Below, in pieces: positions 1 through 9,000 of a DNA stretch of 64,000 nt. This DNA comes from Bacteroidaceae bacterium. GTDB taxonomy: Bacteria; Bacteroidota; Bacteroidia; Bacteroidales; Bacteroidaceae. Numbering within the stretch: position 1 is the stretch's first letter; each line of letters begins with the position of its first letter. The translations under genes and the position numbers were made by a program. The DNA lies in contig JAFQUE010000069.1 in NCBI GenBank assembly GCA_017408685.1, forward strand, positions 1 through 64,000. The letters run 5' to 3'. The notes under the pieces are model-generated. The model saw nothing but the letters and a program-made list of their open reading frames with translations. It was not told the origin of the DNA and made no database searches.

Positions 1-421
1 GCATAACCTGCGGCTATGCTACGTTTGACCTGTTGCTGCAAAACTCGTCGATAACAAAAAAGGTCATTGACTCGTTTTGCTCTTCGCAACCCAAACGGTA
101 TAACCTGCGGCTATGCTACGTTTGACCTGTTGCTGCAAAACTCGTCGATAACAAAAAAGGTCATTGACTCGTTTTGCTCTTCGCAACCCAAACGGTATAA
201 CCTACGGCTATACTGCGTTTGACCTGTTGCTGCAAAACTCGTCGATAACAAAACGTTGTTTTGTCATTCTGACAACCGAAGGGAGGAAGAATCTCTGTCA
301 TAGGTCTTTTATGTCTAATGCTTAATCAATCTGAAGCAATCTTTTAAACTCCGCTGTAAACCTTGGAGGAGTGTCAATATTATGAGTGTTAAAATTACCT
401 TAGTATTCATACATTAGTGTC
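1..421. repeat. Tandem 97-bp palindromic repeat, gene-free left edge
   Basis: About two and a half copies of a 97-bp unit run from base 1 to about 250; the marker taacctgcgg/taacctacgg recurs at 4, 101 and 198. Each unit holds the box TTCGCAACCC, a hairpin with AAACG/CGTTT and GTAT/ATGC arms, then GACCTGTTGCTGC and CGATAAC. The unit starts inside a TTGAC...CGATAA inverted pair and belongs to the same element family as the copies near 43.8, 46.2, 57.2 and 62.5 kb. Bases 262-300 carry a second Bacteroidales repeat (GTCATTCTGA...GAATCTC). I see nothing in 301-421. Confidence 0.85.
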
Positions 422-1600
422 TTATTGTTTTATAATTCTTAAATGTGCTGCAAACCCAGAATCTTTGTCACTCCAGTCAAACGTGTCTTCATGCTTGACT
501 TTTTTAAATTTACTTTGTATCTTTTTATTTTGTTTATCTTTACAGATAATGTTTCCATTAATATCAACATAATAATGCATAACAGATGTTTCATCCTCGG
601 GTAATGGCCCCATAAGCTGTTTAAGTGCTGTTGGATTTGTTCCTGATATTAATGCGAGGTTTTGGAAATATTCTTCATTATGTTTAAAAACCATAGTTGT
701 CTTTAATTTGTTATTGCTAACAAACTCAATAGTAAATTTTATTGAAAGCATATCTAAAGCGCTTGTGAGACCGGTCTTTTTTGTGGCATATATTTCTCCT
801 GAATATATGCTACCACTCGTTGGATAGTCCGATACGTTTGTTGATACTGATTCTCTTTCAAAGAATGATAAATCAATATTGTCTTTAGGATTCAGTACGG
901 CGTAAAATTCGTCATTTTCAATTCTTATTATTGTATCGGACGAGTATATACGGATATCTTTTATATCGTTTGAACTATATTTGTAGCAATCTAAATCACA
1001 ACTGATTCCTGTTTTTGTGAAATATATATTGTTTGTTCCGAAAATAGCGTTGCTATAAATCCTTAAAGTATCATTATCCCCAATAAGTGATATTTTGGAC
1101 AAATTCTGATTATCTGATAATCTGTAAATTTCTCCTTCGCAAGATACGTTATTAAAATAATTGTTTGGATTGTATACGGTTTCAATATCTTTATAAACAT
1201 TATTTATATACTGTTTCGATACAGTTGTGTCAACTGAAGCTTTAATGCAGAAGTTGCTTTCTGGCTTTGGATTAATAAGTATAGATGTGTCGTTAAATAA
1301 ATTAATACAAAGTATTATGCTGTCTTCCGTGTTTTGATAGTAAATAAATTGCTCATCTTTGTTTTTAAATTTAAAGTTCTTCTTTTTAGAACCAAATACG
1401 GCATTTGAATAAATCATTAGTTGTTCTTCTTGAAAATCTAAGGCAATATTTGATAAGACTGATGAATCGTTGGTTCTAATAATATCTCCGTAGAATAACT
1501 TTGATGATAGAGGATACTGCTCATTATTACATGATTTAAACATTATAGACATTGCTAAAATAATCGCAAGTGAAAGAATATGTCTCATGAAAAGTTTCAT
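422..1600 (-). CDS. Unrecognised lipoprotein with internally duplicated domain
   Basis: This is a 392-residue protein that I do not recognise. The N-terminus has a hydrophobic stretch followed by a lipobox-like MFKSC, so it is probably a lipoprotein anchored after export. Two related segments of about 75 residues lie at roughly 34-110 and 153-230. Each has a GDI/GEI-x-R start, an IYSNA[VI]FG motif and a closing run rich in I and D. A third, weaker segment starts near residue 262 (GSIYSGEIYATKK). The duplication suggests a repeated beta-rich fold. It is the last gene of a leftward AT-rich trio (31 bp from the next), and the repeat array follows its stop. No function is assigned. Confidence 0.75.
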   Translation of the reverse strand: MKLFMRHILSLAIILAMSIMFKSCNNEQYPLSSKLFYGDIIRTNDSSVLSNIALDFQEEQLMIYSNAVFGSKKKNFKFKNKDEQFIYYQNTEDSIILCINLFNDTSILINPKPESNFCIKASVDTTVSKQYINNVYKDIETVYNPNNYFNNVSCEGEIYRLSDNQNLSKISLIGDNDTLRIYSNAIFGTNNIYFTKTGISCDLDCYKYSSNDIKDIRIYSSDTIIRIENDEFYAVLNPKDNIDLSFFERESVSTNVSDYPTSGSIYSGEIYATKKTGLTSALDMLSIKFTIEFVSNNKLKTTMVFKHNEEYFQNLALISGTNPTALKQLMGPLPEDETSVMHYYVDINGNIICKDKQNKKIQSKFKKVKHEDTFDWSDKDSGFAAHLRIIKQ

Positions 1601-1630
1601 AACTAAATATTTATGAGTTTGTGCATTGAC

Positions 1631-2302
1631 TTATATTATTGATGAACTAGTATTATCATTTTTCTCTGTGTGAGAAATAAACGAGCAAAGTTTTTTATAT
1701 GAGTAACAATACCAATAAATCAACGCAAGAGCTATTGGAGTATAAATTAAGAGTGGAAGCCACATAGCATTACCAGAACCTTCCGATAGAAAATTTAAAA
1801 AGTTAGATAAACCTAAAAAATGGAAGATTGCTCCTAAAAACAATGCTCCCCAGGTTGTAAGTGTAGAAATCTTTATAAACTTCTCATTATTTTTATACTC
1901 AAAGAGTAATTTTCCAATGTTTATAATCCAAACAACACAACAAATAAAAGCAATAGCAGATAAGATATTTACAAGAACACCATAACCAAATGCAGTTTCA
2001 ATTTCAGATGAACGTGATACTATCTCATCGGACATATAACCATTATCTATTGCGAATTGTGAAATAGTATGGATATCTTCTCCCAAATAAGGGGAATATG
2101 TAGACGTGTAACGTAAATTGTCAATGTTAGAAAGTGTTTGATTTACAAATTCATCACCACTCTTGTATAAAACATAACATAATAATAAAGAAAATAACGG
2201 TACGAATATAACTCCGTTTACTTTACCCTTCAGTTCTGAATGTTTGTTTGTAACAATGTAACGTAATAGAAAAAATGCAACGATTGATAATAATAATTCC
2301 AT
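1631..2302 (-). CDS. Unrecognised membrane protein, about four TM segments
   Basis: This 223-residue protein has four likely membrane segments, at about residues 3-18, 30-47, 105-128 and 150-200 (the last region is long enough for two). The stretch between the second and third, about 60 residues, is polar and probably extracytoplasmic. It starts with ATG and sits 38 bp downstream of the small exported protein at 2341-2952 and 31 bp upstream of the lipoprotein gene, so the three probably form one transcript. I recognise no family. AT-rich codons match its two neighbours but not the housekeeping genes to the right. Confidence 0.7.
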   Translation of the reverse strand: MELLLSIVAFFLLRYIVTNKHSELKGKVNGVIFVPLFSLLLCYVLYKSGDEFVNQTLSNIDNLRYTSTYSPYLGEDIHTISQFAIDNGYMSDEIVSRSSEIETAFGYGVLVNILSAIAFICCVVWIINIGKLLFEYKNNEKFIKISTLTTWGALFLGAIFHFLGLSNFLNFLSEGSGNAMWLPLLIYTPIALALIYWYCYSYKKLCSFISHTEKNDNTSSSII

Positions 2303-2340
2303 AGTATTATAATTTAAATGATTGTTAATAAAGTCATGAA

Positions 2341-2952
2341 TTAATCCCCTATATATATATTGTTAATTTTAAGAACGTCGTTAATAGACTTATTAAAGTT
2401 TAGCAAATTGTCTACTGCTTCACCTAAATGCAATGTTTCATTATATATCTCAAAGACATATAATCTATTACCAGAGAATATTCCTGAGGATTGAATAATT
2501 ATAGCAAATTTGCCATTACAAAGAAGATTAGCAAATCTGTTTAATGAAGTTTGTTCCGTTATAGTACATACACTTCCAAGTTCATAATTTTGAAAGTTTG
2601 TATTCAAAATTTCATCATTTTCCCAATCTTCAGTTATTCTTACTATTGCATTATCACCCAAGTGCAAAATATTATTATTTTCATCAGTAACAACCAAACT
2701 AAAACCATTAATTACTGCTAAATCAGCTCTAACTAATAGTTTGACTTTTGTGTTACCCCCGTGCAACTTACCATGAAGAAATATTTGATAATAAGGTTTA
2801 TCAAACCCTCCATTCTCATCTGGATAAAATCCAATCTTCCAATTACCGGTATCTTGACATTGTCCATAAGTATTTAAAGGAGTAGAGAATAGTAAGATCA
2901 ACACTAGAACAAATAAATACTGACTGGAAAATTTTATAGCTCTATCTACCAT
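2341..2952 (-). CDS. Unrecognised small secreted protein
   Basis: A 203-residue protein starting at ATG 2952; an in-frame TTG six bases upstream is less likely. The N-terminus MVDRAIKF is followed by a hydrophobic core (about residues 10-27) and a likely signal peptidase I site near TYG-QCQ. The mature part is polar with no repeats or motifs I recognise. First gene of the leftward trio. A consensus promoter on the same strand lies at 3481-3510, which would give a leader of about 520 nt; a weaker -7-like sequence also lies at about 2963-2970. Confidence 0.7.
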   Translation of the reverse strand: MVDRAIKFSSQYLFVLVLILLFSTPLNTYGQCQDTGNWKIGFYPDENGGFDKPYYQIFLHGKLHGGNTKVKLLVRADLAVINGFSLVVTDENNNILHLGDNAIVRITEDWENDEILNTNFQNYELGSVCTITEQTSLNRFANLLCNGKFAIIIQSSGIFSGNRLYVFEIYNETLHLGEAVDNLLNFNKSINDVLKINNIYIGD

Positions 2953-3207
2953 ATTCAATTTACAAATTATTATTATACACTTAATTTATAGGGAATAATG
3001 TAATGATTTGTTTTTCCCTCTTAATGTTTATAACTTTATACTTTTATAAAATTTCTTTTGTTTTACCTGACAAACCCGTTGATTTGTATTGTTTTCCTTT
3101 ACATGCAACTAAAATTGTAATTCCTAAAATAATGAAAAAAAATATGTTACCATTTTGCTTCTTTTTTGCGCCACTACAAGTCTCCGAACTATGGCAGTTA
3201 ATAAAGG

Positions 3208-3275
3208 GTATAAAAACAAGAAAGACGTGAGACTTGTTGCCTTACGTCCATCAATCTGAAGGTATCGCCAAACAC
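3208..3275 (-). other. Leader element A (related to 35335-35407)
   Basis: Read on the minus strand this block has TTTGGCGATACCT, then GATTGAT, then ACAAGTCTCACGTC and TTCTTGTTTTTATACC. A block with the same order of words (TTGGCGGTACCT, GTTGAT, ACAGTTTACGTC, TTCTTGTTTTCTTACATACC) lies in the sense orientation in the leader of the gene at 35480. I judge the two homologous by eye over about 70 bases. Function unknown. Confidence 0.45.
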
Positions 3276-3480
3276 CGTAACGGAAATGAACTGTGAAGAA
3301 ACAATATTCCCACGCCGTGAATATATACGTAGGCAATACGCAGAACGCGCATAACCGGTATATACAACACAGAATGAGCATTGATTGCTTCGGTCCTCCG
3401 TTTAAATTTGGCGATTTTACAGATTTGGACTTAAAACAAAATGCTTTCTTGCGTCAACAGATTTCTCCCTGCCGACATTG

Positions 3481-3510
3481 CAAAAATAGTACAAACGAGC
3501 GAAACTCAAA
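3481..3510 (-). promoter_or_regulatory. Consensus Bacteroidota promoter for the leftward trio
   Basis: On the minus strand TTTG (3510-3507) is followed after 18 nt by TATTTTTG (3488-3481), matching the TTTG...TAnnTTTG pattern of the Bacteroidota primary sigma factor. Transcription would start near 3475 and run about 520 nt before the 2952 start codon. Confidence 0.55.
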
Positions 3511-3973
3511 TTTATTTGAAGGTTTCACAGCGAGTGCAGCCTATTTTCGCACAGGCAAATATATACATTTTTTCACAATCAATGCTCTTCTTGGAATATT
3601 ATTTCTTCTTTAATATGGAGATAGATTATTCCAAAATATCACAGAAATGTAAGGCTCCGGAATGAAACCATAGTGCTTTTTTAGTTCAAATGCCATAAAT
3701 CGGAAGTATTGTAGTGGTTTGGGATAGACAGAAGTATATGGATGACAGTTTCGCGGTTTTTGAGATGCTTGACTTTAGCCCCTTCGGCTTTTAAGCAAGG
3801 CTGATGCCTCGGGCTTTTAAGCAAGGCTGATGCCTCGGGCATCGACCGTTGGTTCGCTACGCTCCAGCATGACAAACGACATTATTTCTATATCGTTTGT
3901 GACAATCATTGCGGTAAACCGCGAAGATTTTCTGCACTTGCTGTGAAAAATATTGAAACATGTTTCATATTTC

Positions 3974-4006
3974 TTGCTCGTTTGTGACAATCATTTTTTA
4001 ATTTTG
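3974..4006 (+). promoter_or_regulatory. Promoter of the hemolysin-III-like gene
   Basis: TAATTTTG at 3999-4006 matches the Bacteroidota -7 box; TTG at 3974-3976 lies 22 nt upstream. The predicted start point near 4012 leaves a very short leader before the ATG at 4020/4026. Confidence 0.5.
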
Positions 4007-4019
4007 TGCCAAATAAGTT

Positions 4020-4685
4020 ATGTGTATGAGTGACAAGGACAAAATCTATTCTCCCGAGGAGGAGAAACTGAATATAATTTCGCACGCCGTGGGTATTGCG
4101 GGTGCTGTGGCTGTGGGTGCTTATTTCATGTATATGGTAATTGCCAAGGGGGGTGACGCTTGGAGCATAGCGAGCATGGTGCTTTATATCTTTGGCATGT
4201 TGGGGTCTTTTGTATGCTCTACAGCCTATCATTCATCAAGGCTGGGAACAAAGGCGCGCGGTGTGTTGCGCAAGTTCGACCATGCTGCAATCTACTGGTA
4301 CATAGCCGGGTGTTATTCGCCCATAACCCTCATTGCAATGCGCGATGTCGGTTATTGGGGGTGGGGTATATTCATCTTCTGTTGGCTCTGTGCCATTGTG
4401 GGTACAATTGTCACGGTGAATACAATGAAGAAGCATAACCGCATTGAAACGCTGTGCTATGTTCTCATGGGTTTGACTATTGTTGTGGCTATGCAGCAGT
4501 TCTACAATGCTGTTCCGCTTGCTGTTTTCCTGTGGGTAGTGGGCGAGGGCGTGGCATATATAATTGGTGCCGTGCTCTACAGTCTTCACAAGATAAAGTA
4601 TATTCATTCAATATTCCACCTGTTTGTTCTCATTGGAACATTATGCCACATGATGGCTGTGTGGAAGGTGCTTGAGATTATGTAA
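4020..4685 (+). CDS. Hemolysin III / PAQR family membrane protein
   Basis: This 221-residue integral membrane protein has seven likely helices. Family marks are EEKLNIISHAVG at residues 14-25, where the His is conserved, STAYHSS near residue 68, the FDHAAIYWYIAG segment and the C-terminal FHLFVLIGTLCH pair of His residues. In PAQR/HlyIII proteins these His, Asp and Ser residues form a metal site. The bacterial members are of uncertain physiological role, with proposed hydrolase or membrane-homeostasis functions; haemolysis is not implied. ATG 4020 and ATG 4026 (MSDKDK) are both possible starts. murB follows within 40 bp, so the genes may be co-transcribed. Confidence 0.9.
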   Translation: MCMSDKDKIYSPEEEKLNIISHAVGIAGAVAVGAYFMYMVIAKGGDAWSIASMVLYIFGMLGSFVCSTAYHSSRLGTKARGVLRKFDHAAIYWYIAGCYSPITLIAMRDVGYWGWGIFIFCWLCAIVGTIVTVNTMKKHNRIETLCYVLMGLTIVVAMQQFYNAVPLAVFLWVVGEGVAYIIGAVLYSLHKIKYIHSIFHLFVLIGTLCHMMAVWKVLEIM

Positions 4686-4720
4686 TCCAATTGCCGAGTG
4701 CGGTAGAAAAAGAGATACTT

Positions 4721-5731
4721 ATGATTAAGGTACACGATAAATATCCGTTGCTGAAGCATAATACTTTCGGTATTGAGGCAACTGCAGAACGTTTTGTGGA
4801 ATTTTCAAGCGCCGAGGCTCTTGTCGGCTTTCTCAAAGAGGGCTTTTCGGGCAAGTCACTTGTTATAGGCGGTGGCAGCAATCTGCTTTTTGCCGGTGAT
4901 TTTGCGGGTACAATCTTTCATTCAAGGATAATGGGGATTGAGGTGCTTGGCGAGAGTGAGAACGATGTGCTTGTGCGTGTGGGCAGCGGCGTGAACTGGG
5001 ATGAGTTCGTGGGCTACTGCGTGGAGCAGGGCTGGCATGGACTCGAGAACCTCTCGCTCATTCCCGGCGAGGTGGGTGCAAGTGCCGTGCAGAACGTGGG
5101 TGCATACGGGGTAGAGGCCGGTGACCTCATTGTGAAGGTCGAAGCAATAGAGATTGACGGTGCCTCTCCTTGTGTGTTTACAAATGCCGATTGCGAGTAT
5201 GCCTATCGTCATAGTATATTCAAGGGTGCCGAAAAAGAGAAGTACATTATAACGCATGTTACATTCCGGCTCAAGAAACATGCCGGGTTCAAACTCTCAT
5301 ACGGTAATCTAAAAGAGAAGGTCGATGAACTTGGCGGTGCAACACTTGCCAATGTGCGAAAGGCTGTGTGTGAGATACGTAGTGCGAAACTCCCTGACCC
5401 GGCTGAGATTGGCAGTGCCGGCAGTTTCTTCATGAACCCGGTTGTAGCCGCTGCTGTGGCAGCGAGGCTGAAGGAGGAGTACCCCGCAATGCCGCAGTAT
5501 CCATTGGCGTGCGGTGATGTGAAACTTTCTGCCGGTTGGATGATTGAGCAGTGCGGTTGGAAGGATACACCGCATGAGCATGTGGGTGTGTACCGTCACC
5601 AGGCACTTGTGGTTATAAACCGCGGCGGTGCCAAAGGCGGGGATGTGATTGCTTTTGCTGCGGCAGTGGTTGCTTCGGTAAAGGAGAAGTTCGGTGTGGA
5701 ACTGAACATGGAGGTGAATGTAATAGAGTAG
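4721..5731 (+). CDS. murB: UDP-N-acetylenolpyruvoylglucosamine reductase
   Basis: MurB is the FAD- and NADPH-dependent enzyme that reduces UDP-GlcNAc-enolpyruvate to UDP-MurNAc in cytoplasmic peptidoglycan precursor synthesis. The FAD-binding part shows GGGSNLLF and the SAVQNVGAYGVE segment of type I MurB. YAYRHSIFK carries the substrate-binding Arg, and GSAGSFFMNP carries the catalytic Ser. The C-terminus ends EVNVIE with the expected acidic residue. I chose ATG 4721 (MIKVHDKYPLL..HNTFGI), which matches the family start and gives 336 residues. The frame also opens from a TTG at 4691, only 5 bp after the upstream stop. The next gene begins 4 bp after its stop. Confidence 0.95.
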   Translation: MIKVHDKYPLLKHNTFGIEATAERFVEFSSAEALVGFLKEGFSGKSLVIGGGSNLLFAGDFAGTIFHSRIMGIEVLGESENDVLVRVGSGVNWDEFVGYCVEQGWHGLENLSLIPGEVGASAVQNVGAYGVEAGDLIVKVEAIEIDGASPCVFTNADCEYAYRHSIFKGAEKEKYIITHVTFRLKKHAGFKLSYGNLKEKVDELGGATLANVRKAVCEIRSAKLPDPAEIGSAGSFFMNPVVAAAVAARLKEEYPAMPQYPLACGDVKLSAGWMIEQCGWKDTPHEHVGVYRHQALVVINRGGAKGGDVIAFAAAVVASVKEKFGVELNMEVNVIE

Positions 5732-5735
5732 GGCA

Positions 5736-6500
5736 ATGAAAATTACTTTTTTGGGAACAGGAACATCGACCGGAGTGCCAGAAATAGGGTGCAAATGCGA
5801 GGTTTGTACATCGGCAGACCCGCGCGATAGTCGTCTGCGCTGCTCGGCGCTGGTTGAGGAGGGCGATACCACAATACTCATAGATTGCGGTCCCGACTTC
5901 AGGCAGCAGATGTTGAATGCCGATGTAAAGAAAATTGACGCTCTGCTCATGACCCACAAGCATTTTGACCATCTTGTCGGGATAGATGACCTGCGCCCTT
6001 ATACACGTGACCGTGAACTGCCGATATATGCCGACCGCGAGACCGAAATGCAGATTCGTTCATTCTTCCCATACTGTTTCGGCAAGGTCAAATATCCCGG
6101 TGTGGCGAACATAAGGATTTGCCCGGTGGACCACAAGGTGCCGTTCAAGGTCGGTTCAATAGATGTTGTCCCATTACGCGTGTTCCATGGCATGTTGCCT
6201 ATAACAGCCTATCGCTTCGGGCGCTTTGCATATATTACCGACATGAGTTATATTGAACCGGGTGAACTGGAGAAACTCAAAGGTGTTGAGGTGCTTGTGA
6301 TTAATGCATTGCGTTACTCCAAACCCCATAAAACGCACCAGACGGTTCTTGAGGCATTGGCCATTGTGGATTACATTAAACCGCGCGAAACATACTTCAC
6401 CCACATTATGCACCACATTGGTCTGCACGCGAAGATTGAGAAGTGCCTGCCTGCCGGGGTACACTTGGCCTATGACGGGTTAGTGGTGGAAATGCCATAG
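5736..6500 (+). CDS. PhnP-like metallo-beta-lactamase-fold hydrolase
   Basis: A 254-residue MBL-fold enzyme. It opens with FLGTGTSTGVPEIGC, and the CKCEVC cysteines match the structural zinc site of PhnP-type phosphodiesterases. THKHFDHLVG is the HxHxDH motif (about residues 72-81). DCGPDFR, the later FHG and TDMS segments and the HIMHHIG near the end supply the other metal ligands. PhnP cleaves cyclic ribose phosphodiesters, but Bacteroidota carry many relatives outside phosphonate operons, so the substrate is open. The start is 4 bp after murB, suggesting one transcript. It converges with the terminase gene with only 4 bp between stops. Confidence 0.85.
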   Translation: MKITFLGTGTSTGVPEIGCKCEVCTSADPRDSRLRCSALVEEGDTTILIDCGPDFRQQMLNADVKKIDALLMTHKHFDHLVGIDDLRPYTRDRELPIYADRETEMQIRSFFPYCFGKVKYPGVANIRICPVDHKVPFKVGSIDVVPLRVFHGMLPITAYRFGRFAYITDMSYIEPGELEKLKGVEVLVINALRYSKPHKTHQTVLEALAIVDYIKPRETYFTHIMHHIGLHAKIEKCLPAGVHLAYDGLVVEMP

Positions 6501-6504
6501 AGCA

Positions 6505-8505
6505 TTATATACTCGCTTCACTGATAATCCTGTTCCTTCTGTTGCTTGTGCTGCCTGTTACTCTTGTCGGTAGCGGGTGGTTATAGCATGTCCACACAAG
6601 TATGGCGGTTGCCATTACACGGTCATCGTGGTTGCCCTCTACAGCCCCCATCTCCTTGCCGTTCTCCTTGAACTCATAGAGGTCGAGTTCATAGGTTGTC
6701 TGTAAACATCTTTCAATGTAGAGGTTATCGCGCAGAGCCTTGATGAGGAAGTTTATTACCATAGGTTTCGTTGAACTGTTAGTGTGGAATCCCCAGCGCC
6801 GCGGGCGTCCCTGCTTTATCTCGGTTTGTGATGTACGGCAGTAGAGGTTGCTGTAATGCCCGGCAATCTCGTTGAGTATGTACTCGAAGTTGTTCCCTTC
6901 TGTGCCTTCCGTCTCAAGCGTGTTTGCCTCTATTACCAGCAGGGCATTGCCATAGGCGCGCGCAATATCCACGGCTTTCCATGCAAGTTTGTCATGCTCT
7001 ATGTGCCCGTGCCAGCACGCCGCAATTTCGGGTACTCCGCCTTCGAGCATTGCAATCCTGTCGGCTACAACAATACATGAATAGTCGGCCTTGCTGCCTG
7101 TGCCGCCAACATCGACGGTAACGATATACCTGTCGCGCAAAAGGTTCTCCTTGTCGGGCATTAGCCACACGCTAAGGCAATTTTCCTCTTTCTCTCCTGC
7201 CGGTGCTGCAATGAATTTGCCTTCTGCTTTCCGTCCCCTTTCCGCTTCGCTGTACATGATATCCCCTATGAAAGGTGGGGGAACACAGTTCTTGCGCATG
7301 TTGTTCACATAGGATATCTTGAATACCCTGCGCCCTGTGCTTTGGAATGCCTCTTGCGGCGTCGAAGGGAATTCGCTGTAAAGGCGCCATTCGTCGGGCA
7401 TTTCGCGCCGTTTGTCGCGGTACCATGCAATGGCTTCCAATGTGGCGCCTAAAGAAAACAGGTTCTGCTCATATTCATCCATGCTCTCAATGAATGAGCC
7501 ATAATCGGCTTCGTCAATGGGTTTGCTGTAGAGGTCTATGGCGAACCAAGGTATGAATACGGGTGTAAAGTTATTTCGTTGCTCAACGGCGTCAATCCAC
7601 GTGCGGTGGAAGAAGTTTCCTACTCCCTTCGCAGTGGATTCCATCACCTTCATTGTGTATGGTCCGCTGGCTATGGAACCGAAGATTGACTGCACAAGGT
7701 CCTCGGGCTTGCGCCCTTGCGTGGCTTTCCACAGTCCAACCTCGGTGAGGTGTGCCATGCTTATGTCTTCGCTTCTCAACGAGTCGGGTTTCTGTGCCGA
7801 ACCAAGGGAATAGCGACTGTTGCTGCAACTGATTACACGTGTTTTCTGTGCTCCCTGGTAGGGTGCAGTGGTTACTCGCTTGCCTCCTGTTGCCCATGCA
7901 GGGTAACGGTTTATTACCTTTGCAAGCATTCCTGCTACAATGGATGATTGTTTCTCAATGTCGCCACAGATGACACTGTTCCAGTTGCGCTTGTGTACAA
8001 GTTGTATCCACAGCATGTAGAGTTGTGTGAGTGTACTCCCGCCCCATTGGCGTGCCTTAAGCAGAATTATATCTATAGGTTTCCCCTGCGTGCGCAGGCT
8101 TTCCATCGCTTTCAGGTACACGCGCTGTGGGCGGTTGAGCGTGAAGGGGGTGTCGCGTCCTTTGCCTTTGTCCGAAATTGTAGTCATGGTGCGTGCCCAG
8201 TACTCGAAGTCGTGCTTTATGCGTGTGAGGCAGAATTCGAGCCAAAGACGTATTACAGTGCGGTCGTTCGCCTCCTTGTTCAATATTTCTGTTATGTATC
8301 TTTGGGTTCCCAGTTCCGACAATTGTTTTATTTTCTCATCCTCGAGCATACCGGCGGGGAGGTTTATTTTCTCTATCGGGAACCCCTCAAATGCAGTCCA
8401 TCGCCGCTCGATTGATGTTGACCCTTCGCCGGTGATGGGATTGTAAACGGCTGAGATTTCTCCCAGCCGTCTCTTGTTCTCTTTGATTATCTCTTCTTTT
8501 TTCAT
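6505..8505 (-). CDS. terL: Phage terminase large subunit
   Basis: This is the packaging motor and headful or site nuclease of a tailed phage. Starting at ATG 8505 (MKKEEIIKENK; GTG/ATG codons further upstream are in frame) it has 666 residues. The ATPase half shows a Walker-A-like KARQWGGST near residues 150-158 and MAHLTEVG as Walker B with catalytic Glu near 255. The RNase-H-like nuclease half shows VTVDVGGTG near 463-471, a second acid in VIEANT and EGNHDDRVMA near 630. All key residues are present, so it looks intact. It is the last gene of a leftward set starting at 10021; the upstream gene overlaps its frame. No terminase small subunit is obvious. Confidence 0.85.
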   Translation of the reverse strand: MKKEEIIKENKRRLGEISAVYNPITGEGSTSIERRWTAFEGFPIEKINLPAGMLEDEKIKQLSELGTQRYITEILNKEANDRTVIRLWLEFCLTRIKHDFEYWARTMTTISDKGKGRDTPFTLNRPQRVYLKAMESLRTQGKPIDIILLKARQWGGSTLTQLYMLWIQLVHKRNWNSVICGDIEKQSSIVAGMLAKVINRYPAWATGGKRVTTAPYQGAQKTRVISCSNSRYSLGSAQKPDSLRSEDISMAHLTEVGLWKATQGRKPEDLVQSIFGSIASGPYTMKVMESTAKGVGNFFHRTWIDAVEQRNNFTPVFIPWFAIDLYSKPIDEADYGSFIESMDEYEQNLFSLGATLEAIAWYRDKRREMPDEWRLYSEFPSTPQEAFQSTGRRVFKISYVNNMRKNCVPPPFIGDIMYSEAERGRKAEGKFIAAPAGEKEENCLSVWLMPDKENLLRDRYIVTVDVGGTGSKADYSCIVVADRIAMLEGGVPEIAACWHGHIEHDKLAWKAVDIARAYGNALLVIEANTLETEGTEGNNFEYILNEIAGHYSNLYCRTSQTEIKQGRPRRWGFHTNSSTKPMVINFLIKALRDNLYIERCLQTTYELDLYEFKENGKEMGAVEGNHDDRVMATAILVWTCYNHPLPTRVTGSTSNRRNRIISEASI

Positions 8506-8510
8506 GCTCC

Positions 8511-8987
8511 TCATATTCCTGCCAAGTTTGTGGGGCGTATGCGCACCTTGTTCCTGTTGTAGAATTTTGCAAACATCTGCTGCACGTTGCTGTAGAGCGC
8601 GCTGCGCAATGCAATGTTAGTCTGTGCCATTTGCGGCTGGCGCAGTGTCAGCCACAATACGGTTATCTCATTCACAAGATAATCGTTCAGTGCCTGCTTA
8701 AGCATTGGCAGCAAATGTCCGCGGCTGTTGTCGTGGCTTTCAAATGAGAATGTGATGTATTCTTCATTGACTTCGCATGCAATATAAGGGAAACGAAGAG
8801 CAACAGCAGTCACAAGCCCGTTGGCTGCCTCTGTGGCAAACGCAAGGAGCAGTTCTTTGTCGTCTTTGCTGCTTTGTATGGTGTCGGCGTCAAGGTCCTT
8901 ACGTTTTGCCGACTCTCCCATGTAATAGTTCCTTAAATCAATCTGCTGTTGCAGTTCGTTCCACCTGATATGTATAGTGTTTTTCAT
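8511..8987 (-). CDS. Phage-block protein of unknown function
   Basis: A 158-residue protein from ATG 8987 (MKNTIHIRWNEL); an in-frame TTG at 9011 lies inside the upstream gene and is unlikely. It is mixed alpha/beta with no motif I recognise. The segment FATEAANGLVTAVALRFP near residue 50 resembles the helical core of small head-completion or packaging-associated proteins, but that is only an impression. Its position between the 9001-9507 gene and terL makes a packaging or head role likely. The spacing to both neighbours is a few bases, indicating one operon. Confidence 0.65.
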   Translation of the reverse strand: MKNTIHIRWNELQQQIDLRNYYMGESAKRKDLDADTIQSSKDDKELLLAFATEAANGLVTAVALRFPYIACEVNEEYITFSFESHDNSRGHLLPMLKQALNDYLVNEITVLWLTLRQPQMAQTNIALRSALYSNVQQMFAKFYNRNKVRIRPTNLAGI

Positions 8988-9000
8988 AGTAAGTCTCTTT

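Larger units (their letters stand above)
2953..4019. other. Gene-free stretch: long leader, tandem duplication, repeat remnants
   Basis: No convincing gene. On the minus strand, 3510-2953 looks like a long leader for the 2952 gene. It contains a block (3208-3275) related to one upstream of the BspA-like gene. At 3788-3839 a 26-bp unit (cttttaagcaaggctgatgc...) is directly duplicated. Bases 3853-3886 hold half of a Bacteroidales repeat (cgctccagcatgacaaa). The short ORFs between 3003 and 3665 overlap one another on both strands and have no coherent start or composition, so I do not call them. Confidence 0.6.

Noticed and set aside
1..250. Regular repeats resembling a CRISPR array
   Set aside because: The units are directly adjacent 97-bp copies with no unique spacers and contain internal hairpins, so this is tandem duplication of an intergenic element.
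3003..3665. Overlapping ORFs of 74-106 codons on both strands
   Set aside because: They overlap one another, run through a promoter and a leader-like block, and have no coherent composition or signals. I treat the stretch as non-coding.
6490..6520. Attachment site between the MBL gene and terL
   Set aside because: I looked for a direct repeat shared with 28320-28430 and found none longer than a few bases.
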